Source: Hydractinia symbiolongicarpus (lineage: Eukaryota > Cnidaria > Hydrozoa > Anthoathecata > Hydractiniidae). Taken from it: DNA of 64,000 nucleotides. The first letter of the stretch is position 1. Each line of letters opens with the position of its first letter. Of this stretch, positions 60,443 to 64,000 are shown piece by piece. The DNA lies in contig NC_079876.1 of NCBI RefSeq assembly GCF_029227915.1, forward strand, positions 28,555,828 through 28,619,827, read 5' to 3'. The notes beneath the pieces were generated by a model. It was not told the DNA's origin. It saw only the letters and a program-made list of their open reading frames with translations, and did not search any database. The translations under genes were made by a program, and so were the position numbers.

Positions 60443-60674
60443 TTTCACGTCTTTTCACATACTTTATATTTTAATTGTAAACAAACAAAAAAAACCCACA
60501 ATACTTGCTTGATCTGAAATATTTTAATAAAACAAAGAAATAAACAAGAATGAAGAAGAAAGGCCAAGTTCTGCTACGAAATTCGCAGTGAAAATGATTT
60601 CTTATTGGTGCCTGTTACAACATGGTCACAATTCAACTAAGTAGTGAAAGAGTCCAACAGATATACTAGCAGCG

Positions 60675-61625
60675 TTGACAAAGAAAATGACAGCAGTTAC
60701 TCATAATTCTCAGTTAATTGCTGCTTTAAACCGTCCATTTGGCACTGATCTGTTTTTCCAAGTTTTATTGTACGTTGTTTTGAGTATTTTAACATTAACT
60801 GCGAACACAACGCTTCTCTTTCTCTTACGAAAAACACGTCAAACGGCGGGAAAAGTTAACATGATCTTTATAATTCTATGCATGGCAGATGGGTGCGTTG
60901 GTTTGGTTACTATACCCATCATGCTCAGTTTTATTGTTACTTCACATCCATGTTTCAGATATTTACTGTTGAACATTTTAGCACGTATACCGCCTGTTTA
61001 TTCGACAAGTTTAACATTATTTTTGGCAATTGACCGCTATGTGAGTATTATACATAACCGATTGATCACTTTTAAGTTGATAATGCTTGGTACAGTAGTA
61101 TTCACTTTTTTATTTTCTTTGCCCGATACTTTTTCGGTACTGTTCCGTAAAATGCCGCAAACTATCTACTCGGACGACATTATAGATAATATTTTACTAG
61201 CCACTGGTGTGGCATTTTGTCTTTCAACCCTTTTATTGAACGGTAGATTACTACATTTCGTGAGGTGTCAAACAAAAATAATGGAAATTAAACTCGCCAC
61301 TGTTGTTTTTCAGCGAAGGAACACTATGAAAATTATTAGTTTTATAATGTTGTCGCAAACAACGACATACGTGCTATACCTATCTGGTAGATGTATCTTA
61401 GCTTTTGTTTTTGATGCCAACAAAAATAACGTGCACATACGCAGTGTATATTTCACATCACTGTGGATCATATTCAGCAATTCTTTCTTCAACACTCTAG
61501 TAATAATGTTTCGCAACAAAAAAGTTTACCGATGCTGGAGGGATTTCATTGCAGGATGTGGTGGTGGAAAAGAAACAAGCGAAAACGTATTGAGATCGAT
61601 AGTACGATCAGAAACCAATGGTTGA
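60675..61625 (+). CDS. Intronless class A (rhodopsin-like) GPCR, orphan
   Basis: 316 residues with seven hydrophobic segments. TM1 (about 26-51) carries Asn44, TM2 (62-86) carries Asp72 in CMADGCVGL, and TM3 ends in AIDRY (Asp120-Arg121-Tyr122). TM4 is 134-150, TM5 170-190, TM6 218-246 and TM7 259-279. The TM7 NPxxY motif is replaced by NSFFNTLVI. The N-terminus is short with no signal peptide, as is usual. The first ATG in frame at 60675 is preceded by MTKKM-type context; a second ATG four codons on (60687) is possible. The ligand cannot be told. Single-exon receptors of this kind are common in cnidarian expansions. Confidence 0.85.
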   Translation: MTKKMTAVTHNSQLIAALNRPFGTDLFFQVLLYVVLSILTLTANTTLLFLLRKTRQTAGKVNMIFIILCMADGCVGLVTIPIMLSFIVTSHPCFRYLLLNILARIPPVYSTSLTLFLAIDRYVSIIHNRLITFKLIMLGTVVFTFLFSLPDTFSVLFRKMPQTIYSDDIIDNILLATGVAFCLSTLLLNGRLLHFVRCQTKIMEIKLATVVFQRRNTMKIISFIMLSQTTTYVLYLSGRCILAFVFDANKNNVHIRSVYFTSLWIIFSNSFFNTLVIMFRNKKVYRCWRDFIAGCGGGKETSENVLRSIVRSETNG

Positions 61626-63788
61626 ATACTGCAAGGAACAAAGAAACAAAAAAGGGGGATGAAAAATGACCTTGCCAAAAGAATTTTTTATCATCTTTCT
61701 TCATGCTATCATTATTGACTTTTAAACTATTTTTATTACTAATCTACTATTCACAATACTGTTCATTCATTATACTTTATACTTTGTGAAAAAATCTTTG
61801 CATAGATTTTGTGATTAGTGAGGTTTTCAATTAATTCATATACTTCTGACTAAGAAAAGAGGTTGTTTATTGGAGAAAATTTTAGATGCACTCTTTTTTT
61901 ATACGAGGTCACACTTTATAATATTAATGAAGCCTAGATTGGGTAAAAAAATAATTTAATAACAATTTAAAAGCAATGTTAGGCTTAGTTTTTATTTAGT
62001 GTCTATCATATCAAGTCACAGTAGTTATAATAATCTGGTCACCTAACATAGCATAATCAAGGAAACAAGAGAAACAAAATTGAAACAGACTTGTCTAACC
62101 ATTTATGCCTAAATGAGTTCGTTTAACAATGGTCTATCTTTAAATAAAAATGTAAAAATTCAGCTTGTGTTTGTAAACAAAATACATCTACATTTTCCAG
62201 AAAACTTTGATACAAGTAAGGGCTACATAAACTGTTATATAAACGAAGTGATATGCTGTTTTAAGACAGAAAGAATCTAATAAGCTATGTGTTAGCCTCT
62301 ATGCCTCCACCCCCTGAGAGCAAAGTCATGAAAAAAAATCTGAATATTGCTCACTAAAGTCTTACTGATTTTTTTTAAAAAATGCATGTATATAGTCATA
62401 AAAAAGTGATAAAAATGTTTTTATAACATATGAAAGAATTGTTTTCATGTTTAAAAAAACATTTTTATTGTCATGGAAACAAATGAGAAAAAAGATTGGG
62501 AAATTCCTTAGATCATTTAAATGATGTAAATAATTGAACGTTAGGAAGTTTAGATAAAATACTAGAAATGATAGATTCGTTTTAAGGAAATACCCTTAAA
62601 AAAAGTTAAACTTCGGCTTTCAGCTCGAGATATTCTCAGCCACAAGTAGTAAGGTAACAACTTCTGAACTCATCTACCAGTACGAGCCTGTATGCTTATA
62701 CTGTGGTCCGTGATCGGGGTCGGTTATCAAAAATTTCGTGTACAACCGTCTGACGAGAGTGCACGACCATGGTTGCCCTCGGGTAAAGGTAACTCCTAGT
62801 CATCCCAGGGTCAAGGTGACAAGGTTTGGTGCTGCCTAAAAGTGCTGCCCGACCCTCAGCCCGTAAAAGGGATTGACCGCACTTTTGTTTTATTCCTATT
62901 TTTTAATAAGCTAAGAGTAGAATTTACATTCGTGTTTACAATTTACATCAAGAATTGTTACAATGAACTAAATTTTTTCGTTCTTTTATTTACTATCTAC
63001 CAAAAAGATATATTTACAGTTTAATTTATACTGTTATTTTAAGCTATTTTTGGGAAGTCTTACTCAAGCTTTGTGTTGACAAATTAGTCCTGAAATATTT
63101 TTATTAAAAAAATACAATAATGACGCAACAGTTAACGGTGAAGTTGGAGCCCCCGTCAATCATTTCTTAGAATCAAGTTTTAAACAACGGCGATGGACGA
63201 TTTTGGGCTAACCACTTCATATTAGAAAGGGAAGGAGATGCTCTAAAAACGATTTTTTTTTCATTATTAATCATCCTTGAGAGTGAAGTGAAAAGTATTG
63301 TAAACAACAAATCAGTATGGCTTGCGCTACAAAAAGGTAAGGTGGTAGCATAACAATGCTAAATAACGTAAAAAGATAAAAATTATTACTGTTTCACCAT
63401 TCTTTAAAAAGATAAGTGCTATTACGAGTAGTAATATTAATTCTTAGATGCTTTATACTTGATTTATTAGAAAAGATAATATTGCTTTAACCTGTTGTCT
63501 CTTCTTTATCTAAGGACGGCCAGTCGCCGTCGCGTTGTTAGAAAAGATACAAAATGCCCCTGGGGACGAGTTTGATATTGCTTATTACTGTTTGTAATAA
63601 AAAAATAGTGCCAGTGTTGTTCAAATTAAGTTAAAAATGTTTAGAAACAAACGTTTCAGGAAGGCATTACTCGTAACGTAATTGTAACGACAGCTTGAAT
63701 TCCCCGTTCCCTCTATACGGCTAATTCGCAATGCATTATGGTAGTTGTATTCCGCGAAAACGTAAACAAACCATTCGTAGTAACAAAA
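61626..63788. other. Intergenic, no gene seen
   Basis: AT-rich, except a more GC-rich block at about 62602-62880 that looks like part of an interspersed repeat or LTR, though no second copy is in the window. Confidence 0.4.
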
Positions 63789-64000
63789 ATGGCCGAACAA
63801 GTACACTTCATCCTTAATTCTACTCAAAACCAAAGCGATATACAAAATTCTAATCAAGACAACAGTTTTTTTCAAAACTTGGGCTCTCCTGCAAGCATTG
63901 GCTCAAACTTTTCATCAAGTTCAAGCTTTTTATTGCAAGCTAAAAGTAAAGGAGGAGGGATAACTTGCTGTGTACCTCTCTGTCAAAACAACTCAAAGAA
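63789..64000 (+). CDS. THAP-domain protein, 5' end, cut by the window
   Basis: From the ATG at 63789 the frame is open to the last base. About 60 Ser/Asn/Gln-rich residues are followed by GGGITCCVPLCQNNSKK, the opening of a THAP zinc finger (C-x2-4-C start of a C2CH module that binds DNA). THAP proteins are either transcription factors or P-element-like transposase relatives. The long low-complexity leader before the THAP domain is unusual, since THAP normally sits at the N-terminus. It may be a first exon. Confidence 0.75.
   Translation, partial: MAEQVHFILNSTQNQSDIQNSNQDNSFFQNLGSPASIGSNFSSSSSFLLQAKSKGGGITCCVPLCQNNSK

Noticed and set aside
62602-62880. GC-richer block as an RNA gene or LTR
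   Set aside because: No second copy, no recognised fold and no coding frame; only compositional contrast.

Overview
The window reads as animal nuclear DNA, most likely from a cnidarian and perhaps a hydrozoan; this is an inference. The sequence is AT-rich, genes are split by short GT-AG introns, intergenic DNA is full of minisatellites, and the mobile elements (Crypton-like tyrosine recombinases, Harbinger, Helitrons, hAT, Gypsy, LINE, tRNA-derived SINEs) and amplified families (DUF6589-like, RecQ-like, KMT5A-like SET, THAP, ENPP) are those I associate with cnidarian genomes. There are no bacterial-style operons.

Layout. 1-7200: repeats only (a 220-bp tandem duplication, a SINE, a large ACTCGTAT-type minisatellite with higher-order structure, a second minisatellite, one Helitron). 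7207-18148: a 29-exon plus-strand gene that I assembled exon by exon. Every junction keeps one open frame, giving about 1471 residues: an N-terminal OB-fold-like segment, small acidic exons, zinc-finger-like motifs, a Crypton-like tyrosine recombinase with its catalytic residues, more small exons, and a C-terminal SET domain of the KMT5A/SET8 type. This recombinase-methyltransferase fusion is the most interesting object here. 18149-23114: two MITE-like inverted-repeat elements, a long TAA microsatellite, a second SINE copy.

23115-33867: a damaged gene (ZAD-like zinc finger plus DUF6589-like region) lies tail to tail with a damaged RecQ-like helicase gene. A complete Harbinger transposon (25633-28745, TSD TTA, both the MADF and the DDE gene intact) sits in the large intron of the first gene. 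34200-37880: a structured repeat, a decayed Gypsy gag/protease remnant and a hAT element with matching ends and a broken transposase.

42525-52830: a split ENPP-family (ectonucleotide pyrophosphatase/phosphodiesterase) gene whose exons fit in phase, except that the exons for most of the catalytic core, including the threonine nucleophile, are absent. 55190-58379: two more tyrosine-recombinase fragments, paired hairpins, a tRNA-like SINE and a 5'-truncated LINE. 59664-60442: a 27-bp perfect inverted repeat enclosing a 23-bp minisatellite. 60675-61625: an intronless class A GPCR. 63789 to the end: the start of a THAP-domain gene that runs off the window.

The genes do not form a pathway. The common thread is recombination and chromatin: three tyrosine-recombinase lineages, a methyltransferase fused to one of them, a helicase beside a transposon-like family, and an intact cut-and-paste transposon. 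Several broken frames are single-base changes, two of them in homopolymers, so assembly error must be excluded before calling those genes dead.
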